Shown: piece after piece, positions 25,023-34,657 of the stretch
Position numbering within the stretch: the first letter of the stretch is position 1
Layout of the letters: every line of letters begins with the position of its first letter
Source: Arthrobacter sp. OAP107
GTDB taxonomy: Bacteria; Actinomycetota; Actinomycetes; Actinomycetales; Micrococcaceae
Assembly (NCBI RefSeq): GCF_040546765.1
Contig: NZ_JBEPOK010000001.1
Span: 3,968,001-4,032,000, forward strand
Direction of reading: 5' to 3'
Length of the DNA: 64,000 nucleotides
Made by a program: the position numbers and the translations under genes
The notes under the pieces: generated by a model
Database searches by the model: none
The model's input: the letters and a program-made list of their open reading frames with translations, nothing else
Told to the model about the DNA's origin: nothing

Positions 25023-28000
25023 CTGCCGATCTGCAGGACACGCTGTTCAGCCTGGAGGAAAAGACGGACGACGGCGGGACTCCCCCGGGCTTCCGCCTGC
25101 ACCGTCTGGAGCTGCTCAACTGGGGCACGTTCCACCAGGGCGTGCGGACGTTCCGGCTGGACGGCGCGAACAGCCTGCTCACCGGCGACATCGGGTCGGG
25201 AAAGTCGACGGTGGTCGATGCGATCACCACCCTGCTCCTGCCCGCCAACCGGATCGAATACAACAAGGCGGCCGGCGCGCAGAAGAAGGAACGCTCACTG
25301 ATGTCGTACGTGCGCGGCTTCCACAAGAGCACGCGCAGCACCGGCGGCGAGTACTCCAAGCCGGTGGCGCTGCGCAGCACCGGCGCGCTGACCGTGGTGC
25401 TCGCCGTCTTCCACAATGCCGTGCTGGGCAAGTCGGTCACCCTGGCCATCACGCTGTGGGCCATGCAGGAGGCCGGCCAGCCCAGCCGCTTCTACTCGAT
25501 CGCCGAGGCGGACCAGTCCATCGCGGCGGACTTCTCGAACTTCGGCCAGGACCCCGCGAAGCTGAAGAAGAAACTCCGCGCGGCCGGTGCTGCCGTCCAC
25601 GACTCCTTCGAGCCCTACGCCGCGGCGTTCAAGCGGCAGTTCGGCATCAGCGGCAACCAGGCCATGGAGCTGTTCCATCGCACGGTGTCCATGAAGCAGG
25701 TGGAGAACATCACCTCCTTCGTGCGGACCAACATGCTGGAGGAGGACAATGTCGGCGAGCGGATCGGCAACCTCATCCACCACTTCGACGACCTGAAGAA
25801 GGCCCACGACGCCGTGCTGCGGGCGAAGGACCAGATCGCCCTGCTCATGCCGATCAAGGAGGGCGCCGCACAGCACGCCAAGCTAAGCCGCGAGGACGAA
25901 CTGGCACGCCAGCAGCGGGACCAGCTGCACCCCTGGTTCACGGACCGGAAGCTGCAGCTGAGCCTGGAGCACCAGACGGAGCTGGAACGCACCGGCGAGC
26001 GGCTGCAGGAGGACAGTACCAAGCTGCGCACGGAGATCAGCGGGAAACGGCACGAGCTGTCCGCAGTCAAGGAGGACATCAGAACCAACGGCGGCGGGCG
26101 GCTCGCTGCCATCGACGCGGACATCGCACGGCTCGCCGTCGAGTCACGGACCCAGCGGCAGCGCTTCGACGCCTACGCGGAGGCCGCGAAGGACCTGGGA
26201 CTTCGCCCGCCCGAGGACAAGGTGCTCTTCGACGGCAACCGGGCCAGGCTCGGCGAGGTGGAGCAACAGCTCGGCAACGAGTCCAATGAGCTGCAGGAGC
26301 GCCGGACAGAGCTGACCATCGCCCGCACCGAACTCAACGCGCGGCTGACGGAGATCGGCGCCGAACTGCGCAGCCTGCAGTCCCGCCCCAACCTGATCCC
26401 AATCCCCCAGCTGGAGCTCCGCCGTCGGCTGTGTGACGGAACGGGCATCGCCGAAGCGGCGCTCCCGTACGCCGGCGAACTGCTGCGGGTCCGCGACGGC
26501 GAGGGTGCGTGGGAGGGCGCGGCTGAGCGCACGCTGCACGGCTTCGCGCTGTCCCTGCTGGTGCCGGCCGAACACTATCCAGCCGTGAGCAGCTGGGTGG
26601 ACGCCAACAACCTGCGCGGCCGGCTGGTCTACCTGAGGATCGGGGAATCCCCCGCGGCCAGGGCAGCGGAACCGGGAACGCTGGCCGCCAAGATCGCCAT
26701 CAAGCCGCACACACCGTTCCGCAATTTCCTGCTGGATGAGCTCGCCACCCGGTTCGACCATGTCTGCTGCGACACCCTCGAGGACTTCCGCCGCTACCCC
26801 AAGGCGCTGACCGTCAACGGGCAGCTCAAGGGCGGCCGCGGCAGGCACGAAAAGGACGACCGGCGGGAGCTCACGGACCGGCGCAACTATGTGCTCGGCT
26901 GGGACAACCACGACAAGATCAGCCGCTTCCTCGCCGAGCAGGACGAGGTCAAGGGCCAGCTCGGCGTCACGCAGGCCCATCTGAAGAAGGTCGACGCCTC
27001 GCTCGGAGACCTGGGCAGGCGGAATCAGCAGCTGGGCACCGTGCGCTCGGTGGCTGACTTCGGCGAGATCAGTTGGCAGCTCACGGCCCGGCGGATCGAG
27101 GAGCTGAAGGCGGAGAAGCTCGAGCTGGAGACCGCCAGCGACGTGCTGAAGCAGCTGACAGCCAAGGAGTCGGCGGTCACGAAGGAGCTGGAGCGCCTGG
27201 AGGAAAAGGCCGGCAAGCTGCGCGAGCGGATCGGTTCCAACGAAAAGGACGCCAGGGACATCGCGGAAGCGATTGAGGAATGCCGCGGTATTCTCGCGGA
27301 GACTCCCCTGACGGACGACGGCGGAGTGCTGGCCGCCGTCGAACATCTCACCAACGTGGCGCTTGGGGACAAAACGCTGACGTACAAGAACACCGGCACG
27401 GCGGAGAGTTCGGTCCGCGCCGGGCTGACGGACACCATCGACGCGCTGTCCAAGCGGATCGCGCGGGCGGCGGAAGGCACCGTCCGGCTGATGGCCGATT
27501 TCCGCAACAGGTACCCCAACGAGACCACGGACATCGACGCCGCCCTCGAGGCCGCGCCGGACTACAACCGGCTGCTGGAGCAGCTGGTCAGCAACGATCT
27601 TCCCCGGTTCGAGGCGCACTTCAAGGAGTCGCTGAACCAGAACACCATCCACGAGGTGGTGGCGTTCAACGCGTTCCTGGACAGCCGGCGGCAGGACATC
27701 GTGAACCGGATCGGTGAGATCAACCAGTCGCTGGCGGGGATTGAGTACAACCCGGGCCGGCACATCCAGCTGGAGCACCAGAACACGTCGGACCAGGACG
27801 TGCGGGAGTTCGGCGTGGATCTGCGGGCGTGCTCGGAGGGGACCATCGGGGACGAGGACCAGTACTCGGAGCAGAAGTACCTGCAGGTGGAGCGGCTGAT
27901 CGAGCGCTTCCGCGGCCGCGAGGGTCTGACCACGCTGGATGAGCGGTGGACTGCGAAGGTCACGGACGTGCGGAACTGGTTCACCTTCTCCGCGTCCGAA

Positions 28001-28420
28001 AAGTGGACCGAGACCGGCGAGGAGTTCGAGCACTTCACGGATTCCGGCGGCAAGTCCGGCGGCCAGAAGGAGAAGCTGGCGTACACGATCCTCGCGGCGG
28101 CGCTGGCGTTCCAATTCGGCCTGGGGTCCGGGGCCGGTACTTCGGCTGCGGCCGGAAAGAAGTCCGGCCGGAGTTTCCGGTTCGTGGTGATCGACGAGGC
28201 GTTCGGGCGAGGATCCGACGAGTCCGCACGGTACGGACTGCAGCTGTTCCAGCGGATGAAGCTGCAGCTGCTGATCGTCACGCCGCTGCAGAAGATCCAT
28301 GTGATCGAGCCGTTCGTTTCGCACGTTGGATTCGTGGCGAACACCAACGGCGATGACTCGCAGCTGCGCAACATGACCATCCAGGAGTACCGCGACGAAC
28401 GGGACCGGCGTGCCGGCTGA
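25019..28420 (+). CDS. jetC: Wadjet protein JetC (SMC/MukB-like ATPase)
   Basis: A 1133-aa SMC-type ATPase. The Walker A motif GDIGSGKST is at about residues 56-64, long coiled-coil arms and a hinge region occupy the middle, the ABC signature SGGQKEK is at about 1013 and the Walker B FVVIDEAF at about 1055. GTG 25019 overlaps the jetB stop (GTGA) and has GAGGGGG upstream. JetC extrudes DNA loops on circular plasmids so that JetD can cut them. All ATPase motifs are intact, so the protein should be active. Confidence 0.95.
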   Translation: MTADLQDTLFSLEEKTDDGGTPPGFRLHRLELLNWGTFHQGVRTFRLDGANSLLTGDIGSGKSTVVDAITTLLLPANRIEYNKAAGAQKKERSLMSYVRGFHKSTRSTGGEYSKPVALRSTGALTVVLAVFHNAVLGKSVTLAITLWAMQEAGQPSRFYSIAEADQSIAADFSNFGQDPAKLKKKLRAAGAAVHDSFEPYAAAFKRQFGISGNQAMELFHRTVSMKQVENITSFVRTNMLEEDNVGERIGNLIHHFDDLKKAHDAVLRAKDQIALLMPIKEGAAQHAKLSREDELARQQRDQLHPWFTDRKLQLSLEHQTELERTGERLQEDSTKLRTEISGKRHELSAVKEDIRTNGGGRLAAIDADIARLAVESRTQRQRFDAYAEAAKDLGLRPPEDKVLFDGNRARLGEVEQQLGNESNELQERRTELTIARTELNARLTEIGAELRSLQSRPNLIPIPQLELRRRLCDGTGIAEAALPYAGELLRVRDGEGAWEGAAERTLHGFALSLLVPAEHYPAVSSWVDANNLRGRLVYLRIGESPAARAAEPGTLAAKIAIKPHTPFRNFLLDELATRFDHVCCDTLEDFRRYPKALTVNGQLKGGRGRHEKDDRRELTDRRNYVLGWDNHDKISRFLAEQDEVKGQLGVTQAHLKKVDASLGDLGRRNQQLGTVRSVADFGEISWQLTARRIEELKAEKLELETASDVLKQLTAKESAVTKELERLEEKAGKLRERIGSNEKDARDIAEAIEECRGILAETPLTDDGGVLAAVEHLTNVALGDKTLTYKNTGTAESSVRAGLTDTIDALSKRIARAAEGTVRLMADFRNRYPNETTDIDAALEAAPDYNRLLEQLVSNDLPRFEAHFKESLNQNTIHEVVAFNAFLDSRRQDIVNRIGEINQSLAGIEYNPGRHIQLEHQNTSDQDVREFGVDLRACSEGTIGDEDQYSEQKYLQVERLIERFRGREGLTTLDERWTAKVTDVRNWFTFSASEKWTETGEEFEHFTDSGGKSGGQKEKLAYTILAAALAFQFGLGSGAGTSAAAGKKSGRSFRFVVIDEAFGRGSDESARYGLQLFQRMKLQLLIVTPLQKIHVIEPFVSHVGFVANTNGDDSQLRNMTIQEYRDERDRRAG

Positions 28421-29660
28421 TTCCTGGACCACAGTTTCGGGGCTGCGGGCGCTGTCGCTGAAGGCGTGGAACAGCGGGGCCCTGCTGCGGGAGCTGCTGG
28501 AACCGTCAGGCGCGTATCCGCGCCGCCGTTCGCTGAAACGTCCGACGGCGGCGGCCCTGTTGAGCGATTACGCTGCGGCCCAGCGGTGGGCTGCTGAGCT
28601 GTTCGCCGGGGCCGGCCCGTACGTCTTGGAGACGGTGGAGGTAGGCCGCCGCACGGTCGGCTCCAACCGGATACCGGCGGCGGCGGTGTTTGCGACCGTG
28701 GAGGACGAGATCGGGTTTGTCGGGAAGTCCCGGGAGGCGGCGCGATTCCGGGAGCTGGCATCTCAGCTGGGTGAGCTGGATCCCTTGCTGTCGGGTTGGG
28801 CCGCGCGTCGCCCGTTGAAGCTTTTGGAGCTTGGACCTGACGCCTTGGCGGCAGCGCGAGTGGCGCTGTGGCTTCGGGACAATCCTGAACCGGGAATCTA
28901 CGTCAGGCAGCTGGGGCTGCCCGGTGTGCACACGAAGTTCATCGAACGGCACCGCCCGGTCATCGATCAGCTGCTCGTTGCCGTTGCGCCCGGCTTCGAG
29001 GTTGGGGAGGCAGAAGGCGACGCCGAAGCTCCGGCGGAGACTCTCCCGGAAATGGCTGGGAGGGATGTGGTCCTGGACGACGCCGCCGGTCGTACGCCGG
29101 CGGCACGCTTTGCCCGGCGCCATGGATTCCTGCATCCACCCGAGCTCGTCCGGTTCCGCATCCTCGACCCAGAAATCCCTGCCCTTGGCGGCGCCCGTGA
29201 CATCACCGTCACGGCTGAAGCCTTCAGCACGCTTCGGCTGCCCGTGCACACCGTGATCGCGACTGAAAACCAAGTCAATTTCCTTGCCCTGCCAGAGCGC
29301 CAGGGAACTCTGGCCCTGTACGGGGCCGGCTACGGCTTTTCGTCCCTCCGCGACGCGGCTTGGCTCCGCGACTGCGAAGTTCTGTACTGGGGTGACATCG
29401 ACACTCACGGCTTCCGCATTCTGGACCAGCTACGCGCGGTGCACCCTCATGTGGTGAGCGTGCTGATGGACGAGGAAACCCTGCTCGCGCACCGTGATGT
29501 CTGGGGAACGGAGCCGTCACCGTCGAGGGCTGCGCTGACAAGACTGAGGGCCGAGGAAACCGGCATGTACGTGGCGCTCGGCAATGACACCTACGGTTCA
29601 GCCATCCGCCTCGAACAGGAACTCATCAACTGGGACTGGGCGCTGGACCGTCTCCGGTGA
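28410..29660 (+). CDS. jetD: Wadjet protein JetD (TOPRIM nuclease, DUF3322/DUF2220)
   Basis: A 416-aa protein. The N-terminal DUF3322 part is followed by a C-terminal TOPRIM-type DUF2220 domain, with the catalytic Glu in ATENQVNFL (about residue 286) and the metal-binding GDIDTHGF (about 328-335). It cleaves plasmid DNA stalled on the JetABC complex. The GTG start at 28410 overlaps the end of jetC by 11 bases. The four genes and their order jetA-B-C-D match type I Wadjet. Confidence 0.94.
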   Translation: MPADSWTTVSGLRALSLKAWNSGALLRELLEPSGAYPRRRSLKRPTAAALLSDYAAAQRWAAELFAGAGPYVLETVEVGRRTVGSNRIPAAAVFATVEDEIGFVGKSREAARFRELASQLGELDPLLSGWAARRPLKLLELGPDALAAARVALWLRDNPEPGIYVRQLGLPGVHTKFIERHRPVIDQLLVAVAPGFEVGEAEGDAEAPAETLPEMAGRDVVLDDAAGRTPAARFARRHGFLHPPELVRFRILDPEIPALGGARDITVTAEAFSTLRLPVHTVIATENQVNFLALPERQGTLALYGAGYGFSSLRDAAWLRDCEVLYWGDIDTHGFRILDQLRAVHPHVVSVLMDEETLLAHRDVWGTEPSPSRAALTRLRAEETGMYVALGNDTYGSAIRLEQELINWDWALDRLR

Positions 29661-29984
29661 TCGAGCCTATCGAGAGCCGCGGGCTGAGCCTGTCGACCGA
29701 GCATGCATATCTCGGGTCGCGAACAGCGCAGCGGTGCCCACAGAAATCTCACACGGAATCCCTAAACAGGGATAGAGGATCCTTCGTGCCGCTGTCGTTA
29801 CCTCATCGGAAGGAATTTCTGGGGTGTCGGTAACGAAAAGCTGGGAAGCTGCATCGTACGATGCATTCGGCCTTTCCGTGGGCCGGATTGGCGATCGCGT
29901 CGTGGAGTATTTTTGATACCGCCTCTTCCGCAACGGAGCACTTTGCTGAATGAGATAAAAAACTGAAGGGGAACAGTAGTTTAG
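29661..29984. other. Intergenic region between Wadjet operon and OLD gene
   Basis: A 324-base gap without a convincing gene. It begins with degenerate GAGCCT(A/G)TCGA repeats (29664-29695) and has a perfect 14-bp palindrome, GCATCGTACGATGC, at 29851-29864. AGGGG lies upstream of the OLD start. Base composition drops towards the OLD gene, which suggests a module border. Confidence 0.5.
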
Positions 29985-31943
29985 ATGCGGATCAGTCACG
30001 TAAGAATTAGGAATTTCCGCTCGCTTGTTGATGTGTCGATCAACTTTGACGACGTCACAACTTTCATTGGCCCTAATGGAGCCGGTAAATCGAGCGTGCT
30101 GCGGGCCTTGGATTGGTTCTTCAATGGCGGTAAGACCTCAGCATTGACCGACCACGACTGCTCCTTCGGAAGCACCACCGATGACATCGAGGTCGCGGTC
30201 ACCTTCTCAGCCTTGGAACAGAACGACCGCGATGCCCTGGGAAAATATGCGCCAGAAGGCGCCGAAACGTTCACTGCATGGAAGATCCGTCGGCCCGATG
30301 GCTCAGAGCTTCTGTCGGCAAACGCAAAAGGATTTCCGCCATTCGCCGACATCAGGGCAGCAGGGAACGCTACCGATAAGAAGAAGCTGTACAACGAACT
30401 AAGAACAGAGAACTCTGAGCTCGAACTTCCCCCAGCGACTTCCGCAACCGCGGTAGACCAAGCCCTTCAGACATGGGAATCAGCGAACAGCAAAATGCTC
30501 GAAGACAACCCAGAGAACCTTCAGACAAATTTCTTCGGCTTTAATGGCGAAGGAGTCATGAGTGGCATCTTTGACTTTGTCCTTGTTACCGCGGATCTTC
30601 GCGCTAGTGAGGAATCGATAGACGGCCGAGGTAGTATTATTGGGCGCATTCTCGAGCGCGGGATAGACCGGTCTGCTGCCGATGAGGACATCGACAGAAT
30701 CGTCAAAGAAAGCCTGCAGAAACAAAATGATGTGTACAAGGAGAAGTTTGCAAAACAGCTTGAGCTTATCTCAACAAACTTGAACGACGTTGTCGCTTCC
30801 TATAGTCCCGGCCGGATAGTAAGAGTTAATCCATCACCCGTTGAACTCAAACCGCCCAAGACGACATTTGCCGTCTCTATCGTCGACGGGGAAACAGCAA
30901 CAGCTGTTGAACGTCAGGGACATGGTTTTCAACGAACTCTACTCATTGCCGCTCTTCAACTTCTGGCGAAGTCGGGCGCGTCAGCCTCCAAAGGCGTCAT
31001 ATGTCTCGCCATAGAAGAGCCTGAGCTCTTTCAACATCCCATTCAGGCACAGGCATTTGCCGGAGTCCTGAGGTCATTGGCAGAAGATGCAAAGCAGAAC
31101 TTGCAGGTTACTTACGCAACCCACAGCCCATACTTCGTTGAATCGAACAAGTTCCACCAGATTCGCCGCCTCACTCGCAGCGAGGATCTCGCAAGCGGCG
31201 TTCGCATCCACAGCTCCACTCTGGATGAAGTAAAGGCGAAGGTTCACGGATCGGTAAAGGCCGTTACCGTCGACCGCCAACTGAACGGAACAATTTCTAG
31301 CCGCCTTCCGGTGGCTTTGTTCGCCAACCGCGTACTCCTCGCGGAGGGAACCACGGAGGTGGCTGTCTTTCATGGACTGGGTGATCGTGAGCAGAAGGGG
31401 ATCCTAGAGACAACTGGTGTTGCAGTGGTCGACGCCGGAGGCAAAAGCAACATACCGCTCACTCATGCGATCCTCGATCTACTCGGCATTCCCGTATATG
31501 CCATCTTCGACGCCGATGGAGGTTTCGAAGACCGCGCTCGAAAGAATGGCAAGACCGACGAGGCTATAGCGAAGGAGCGGGAAGCACATGTGGCAGCCAA
31601 CAGGGCCGTCATGAGCTATTTCAATCTACCCCCCGAGGATTTCCCTGCCACTCAGGAACATGAGCTCGTTGCTGTTCTGGATGATCATCTCGAAGCGCAC
31701 CTCAGCCTGCATTGGCCAGAATGGGAAGTGGCCTGCAAGGCCGTCGAGGCCGAAGCAGGTATTTCATTGAAGAAAAATCACGATGCTTACCGGAGCGCCA
31801 CCTTGTCTGCGGAAGGCTTCCCTTCCCGATTCCTGGCGTCGGTCGTGAATCGCGCGGCGGGACATGAGGTCTTTGACCTGGCAAAAGTGCAAAGGCCGTT
31901 TGGAGCAGAAACAACAGGCGAACTGATACGCGCCGAGCTCTAA
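29985..31943 (+). CDS. OLD family ATP-dependent nuclease (AAA ATPase plus TOPRIM)
   Basis: A 652-aa protein. The ABC-type ATPase has Walker A GPNGAGKS (residues 29-36), a signature-like ERQGHGFQR (309-317), Walker B GVICLAIEEPEL (337-348) and THSPYF (379-384). The TOPRIM domain follows with LLAEGTTE (451-458), VVDAGGKSNI (481-490) and IFDADGG (507-513). OLD nucleases act in phage defence either alone (class 1) or with a UvrD-like helicase (class 2, Gabija); no helicase gene is next to it. Codon use is more AT-rich than in neighbours, a sign of transfer. Confidence 0.93.
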   Translation: MRISHVRIRNFRSLVDVSINFDDVTTFIGPNGAGKSSVLRALDWFFNGGKTSALTDHDCSFGSTTDDIEVAVTFSALEQNDRDALGKYAPEGAETFTAWKIRRPDGSELLSANAKGFPPFADIRAAGNATDKKKLYNELRTENSELELPPATSATAVDQALQTWESANSKMLEDNPENLQTNFFGFNGEGVMSGIFDFVLVTADLRASEESIDGRGSIIGRILERGIDRSAADEDIDRIVKESLQKQNDVYKEKFAKQLELISTNLNDVVASYSPGRIVRVNPSPVELKPPKTTFAVSIVDGETATAVERQGHGFQRTLLIAALQLLAKSGASASKGVICLAIEEPELFQHPIQAQAFAGVLRSLAEDAKQNLQVTYATHSPYFVESNKFHQIRRLTRSEDLASGVRIHSSTLDEVKAKVHGSVKAVTVDRQLNGTISSRLPVALFANRVLLAEGTTEVAVFHGLGDREQKGILETTGVAVVDAGGKSNIPLTHAILDLLGIPVYAIFDADGGFEDRARKNGKTDEAIAKEREAHVAANRAVMSYFNLPPEDFPATQEHELVAVLDDHLEAHLSLHWPEWEVACKAVEAEAGISLKKNHDAYRSATLSAEGFPSRFLASVVNRAAGHEVFDLAKVQRPFGAETTGELIRAEL

Positions 31944-32251
31944 CTCAGGTCGACTAGACGAGACCACATTGCCGTCAAGCGCGAGTGAACGGCGACACGC
32001 CTAGTTCTAGACCACGGCTGGGTTCCATAGGCACCCAGCCGTGGTTCGAGCTGCTCGAGGAGGACGTCCTCGTGCACGCACGCCGCGCTTCGAGCGCAGA
32101 TAAGTCGTTTCGCGCTCCCTCCCGGACATCGACATCCGAAGGCAGTCGCCCCTTCAAAGTGGCCCTCGGCGGCCGGCAGACAGAGACGACGGTGTCCGGG
32201 CGGTGAGTCCGGACTTGGGATAGCTCACCTGTTCAGATGTGCCGGAGGCAC
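31944..32251. other. Intergenic region between OLD gene and convergent unknown gene
   Basis: 308 bases without a supported gene. The only structure seen is a perfect 13-bp hairpin at 32011-32045. Short open frames here lack ribosome sites. Confidence 0.5.
32011..32045. terminator. Terminator-like hairpin after OLD gene
   Basis: Perfect arms ACCACGGCTGGGT and ACCCAGCCGTGGT with a 9-base loop, 67 bases after the OLD stop and between convergent genes. No T-run follows, so factor-independent termination is uncertain. Confidence 0.55.
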
Positions 32252-33571
32252 TTACATCCGTTTGAATCTACGGCGCTTTGGATTCGGGGCTCGAGAATCG
32301 TCACGTGCCAGGATTACGCCTCGGTCCCCCTCGAGCGCAGCCTGCACAAGGGCAGTGACTTGTTGGGTGACGTCACCAACCGAACCGATCCAGCCCTCTC
32401 GCAATAGCTCGATGAAGCTAGTATTGCTAAGCCAGCGCTGAGCGTTGTGCCAGCCAATCCCTTTGCCGCCCTTCGGGCCAAGGATCCTTGGTGATTCGAG
32501 TATTTCTTCGAATAACCCCAAAGGAAAGTACATGCCCTTCGTCAGCTTTCCACCCTCTGGCCGCTTCATGTCATCCTCACACAACTTCAGGTAAAACGGC
32601 TCCTGAGACAGTCGCCATTGATCGACGCCCTGTCCGGAGCCGTTCACCGAGATCTGGCGCATTCGCCTGATCTCCTCGGCAAGCTGACGGTCTGGCCTGT
32701 ACATCCATTCCAAGGGCCCGCCATCTCCGGACCGTCGCTTCATTCGCTTGTACTGCACCAACACGTAGCCCGGGTTTTCGTGTCGGAAGTAGACAAGGTC
32801 CGTGCCAGTAATGCGTTCCAAAGGTTCCTTGTCCGCATAGGCGATGGTCATCTTGCGGTTTGAGTCCTGCGGGTCGATAAACTCAACCACGTCATGAATT
32901 TGGCCTTCAACGCGGAGCCAATCTTCGAATTGAGTCGCGTCATGGCGTATGAGCGAAGCCTCCGAAGTTCCGCCGAGTTTTAGACCGGACAAGAATGGTG
33001 CCCCGTCCGACGGAACCTCCCAGCCTTGCAGGGCCCGTTGACTGTCGATGCCAGCAACCTCGAGGCTAAGGGCGACCGCGTCACGTTGCTCCGCCAACAG
33101 CCGAGCCTGATTTGTCGTTCCACCGCGGCGTTGGTGCTGGAGTGCTCTAAGGCGCTCCAATTTTTTCGCCGATCCAGAACTCAGCCCCGAAAGTGCAGCA
33201 AAGAACTTCTGCCCCGTTGCCGGCGGAAGGATACCTCCGCTTTCCAGGAAATGGACAATATAACTGTCTGGGTGGAGACTCATTTTCTCGATGACGGCGG
33301 CGAGTGTGGCTGGCTCTAAGGCAAAAACATTGGTGAATTTGACCTGAGTGTCGAGGTCACCCGACCTCCCCCGGCTGCGTCCGAGGCCAAGCGCAACAAT
33401 GATTCCGTCAACAACGATGACGGCGATGCGTTGGACGTGTGTTGTGAAATCTGGGTCCCGCAGGTTAACGGTGAAGGCATATTCGTCGTACTCATCAGCT
33501 CTCCAAGAGAGTTGCCGCCAATCTTCATCATGCAAGTGAAGGACTACGGTCTTGTCCTTGGAAAGTACCAA
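32252..33571 (-). CDS. Unknown protein next to OLD nuclease, possible PD-(D/E)xK-like domain
   Basis: A protein of about 439 aa if it starts at TTG 33571; no in-frame ATG exists nearby, and the frame extends to 33874 without coding character. The N-terminal part is rich in strands (TVVLHLHDEDWRQLSW). The centre contains TDLVYFRHENPGYVLVQYKRM, where an acidic residue followed by a strand with QYK resembles a PD-(D/E)xK nuclease core of the QxK variant. That reading is weak. Its base composition is like the OLD gene and unlike the GntR gene beyond, so it probably belongs to the same acquired island. Family not recognised. Confidence 0.6.
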   Translation of the reverse strand: MVLSKDKTVVLHLHDEDWRQLSWRADEYDEYAFTVNLRDPDFTTHVQRIAVIVVDGIIVALGLGRSRGRSGDLDTQVKFTNVFALEPATLAAVIEKMSLHPDSYIVHFLESGGILPPATGQKFFAALSGLSSGSAKKLERLRALQHQRRGGTTNQARLLAEQRDAVALSLEVAGIDSQRALQGWEVPSDGAPFLSGLKLGGTSEASLIRHDATQFEDWLRVEGQIHDVVEFIDPQDSNRKMTIAYADKEPLERITGTDLVYFRHENPGYVLVQYKRMKRRSGDGGPLEWMYRPDRQLAEEIRRMRQISVNGSGQGVDQWRLSQEPFYLKLCEDDMKRPEGGKLTKGMYFPLGLFEEILESPRILGPKGGKGIGWHNAQRWLSNTSFIELLREGWIGSVGDVTQQVTALVQAALEGDRGVILARDDSRAPNPKRRRFKRM

Positions 33572-33792
33572 TTCATGCTTTCTGTAGGTTGCGTTGTCGC
33601 ACGGCTCTCGTCCTCTGCGGGCATTGTACAGAGGCCAGCATAAGCGCGACGCCTCACGTCTACGATGAGGGACTTCCGGTGAACACACCCATCCAGATCT
33701 GCACCGCTGGCTCCAACGTCCCCCTTGTCCAACAAGCGCGTCACACAGTGCAGTAGGCTGGACATCCCCAAACAACATCAAGTGAGGCAAAC

Positions 33793-34575
33793 GTGCACGA
33801 GGACGCCGTCCGGTTCCTGTCCCAGCCGGTGGAGGCCCAGCCCGGCGCGCCGCTCCGGGTTGCCGTCTACTCACGGATCGCCGAAGCCATCCGCAACAAC
33901 CTGCTGCAGCCCGGCTCCATGCTCCCCACCGAGACCGAGCTCGGCACCGATATGAAGGTCAGCCGCACCGTCGTCCGTGAGGCCCTGATGCTGCTCGAGG
34001 AGGACGGCCTCATCCGCGCCCGCCGCGGCGTCGGCCGGTTCGTCTCCGACACCCTCCCCCGCATCGGCATCGAACGCATCCGCCCCTTTGAGGAAGTCCT
34101 CGGCGGCCCCGGACACCAGGTCGAGATCAAGCGCATCCAAGTTGAAAAGCAGCCGGCTTCCGAATTCGTCGCTCCCGGCGTCGGCGTGGACCCCGGCAGC
34201 GAGGTCTGGCTCTGGGAGTCCGTCCTGATCCGCGACGGCGAACCCATCGCGCATCTGCAGGAAAACATTTCCGCCCAGCCTGTCAGTTTTGCCGGCGGCG
34301 CCGCCGCACCACTGGACATAAAGGACGACGGCGGCACCACCTTGCTCACGGCCCTCAACAAAGCGGCGGGCCGGGGACTGGGTCCGGGTGAGTGCCAGAT
34401 CGGCCTGAGCCAGGTAGGCCCAAGCCGCGCCAAGCTCCTGGACCTGCGCGCCTCGGACCCGGTTCTCGTGCTGACACAGTACGTGCGGCACGCAAACCGG
34501 CCCTTCTACCTGGCCAAGTGCCTCATCGCCGACCGCGCCGGCCACCTCTCGGTGATGCAGTCGCTCCAGTCCTAG
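33793..34575 (+). CDS. GntR family regulator with UTRA-type ligand domain
   Basis: A 260-aa regulator with an N-terminal GntR winged helix (VYSRIAEAIRNNLLQPGSMLPTETEL, then VSRTVVREALMLLEEDGLI) and a C-terminal domain of HutC/UTRA style (SEVWLWESVLIRDGEPIAHLQE). The GTG start at 33793 follows GAGG. It is the intact original of two degraded copies found at 36744-36852 and 38592-38632. Its normal target genes appear to be missing here; an SDR fragment at 38446 may be the remains. Confidence 0.88.
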   Translation: MHEDAVRFLSQPVEAQPGAPLRVAVYSRIAEAIRNNLLQPGSMLPTETELGTDMKVSRTVVREALMLLEEDGLIRARRGVGRFVSDTLPRIGIERIRPFEEVLGGPGHQVEIKRIQVEKQPASEFVAPGVGVDPGSEVWLWESVLIRDGEPIAHLQENISAQPVSFAGGAAAPLDIKDDGGTTLLTALNKAAGRGLGPGECQIGLSQVGPSRAKLLDLRASDPVLVLTQYVRHANRPFYLAKCLIADRAGHLSVMQSLQS

Positions 34576-34657
34576 TCCTGCGGCCGCCAATAAAGCAGGG
34601 GCAGCTATCTGAGCCTGCGCAGTCTTTCACTAGGACTCCAGCTACCGGACGGCTTTG

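Noticed and set aside
26144..28432. A 762-codon open frame antisense to jetC, and similar long antisense frames over the permease (2971-4515) and the ThDP gene (6190-8244)
   Set aside because: They mirror the codon pattern of high-GC genes on the other strand, have no ribosome sites and encode low-complexity Arg/Gly/Pro proteins.
29667..29999. A 110-codon minus-strand frame between jetD and OLD
   Set aside because: It has no ribosome site, overlaps repeats, and shows no protein-like pattern.
29985..33571. Gabija system
   Set aside because: The OLD-type protein is like GajA, but there is no UvrD-like helicase (GajB) gene on either side.
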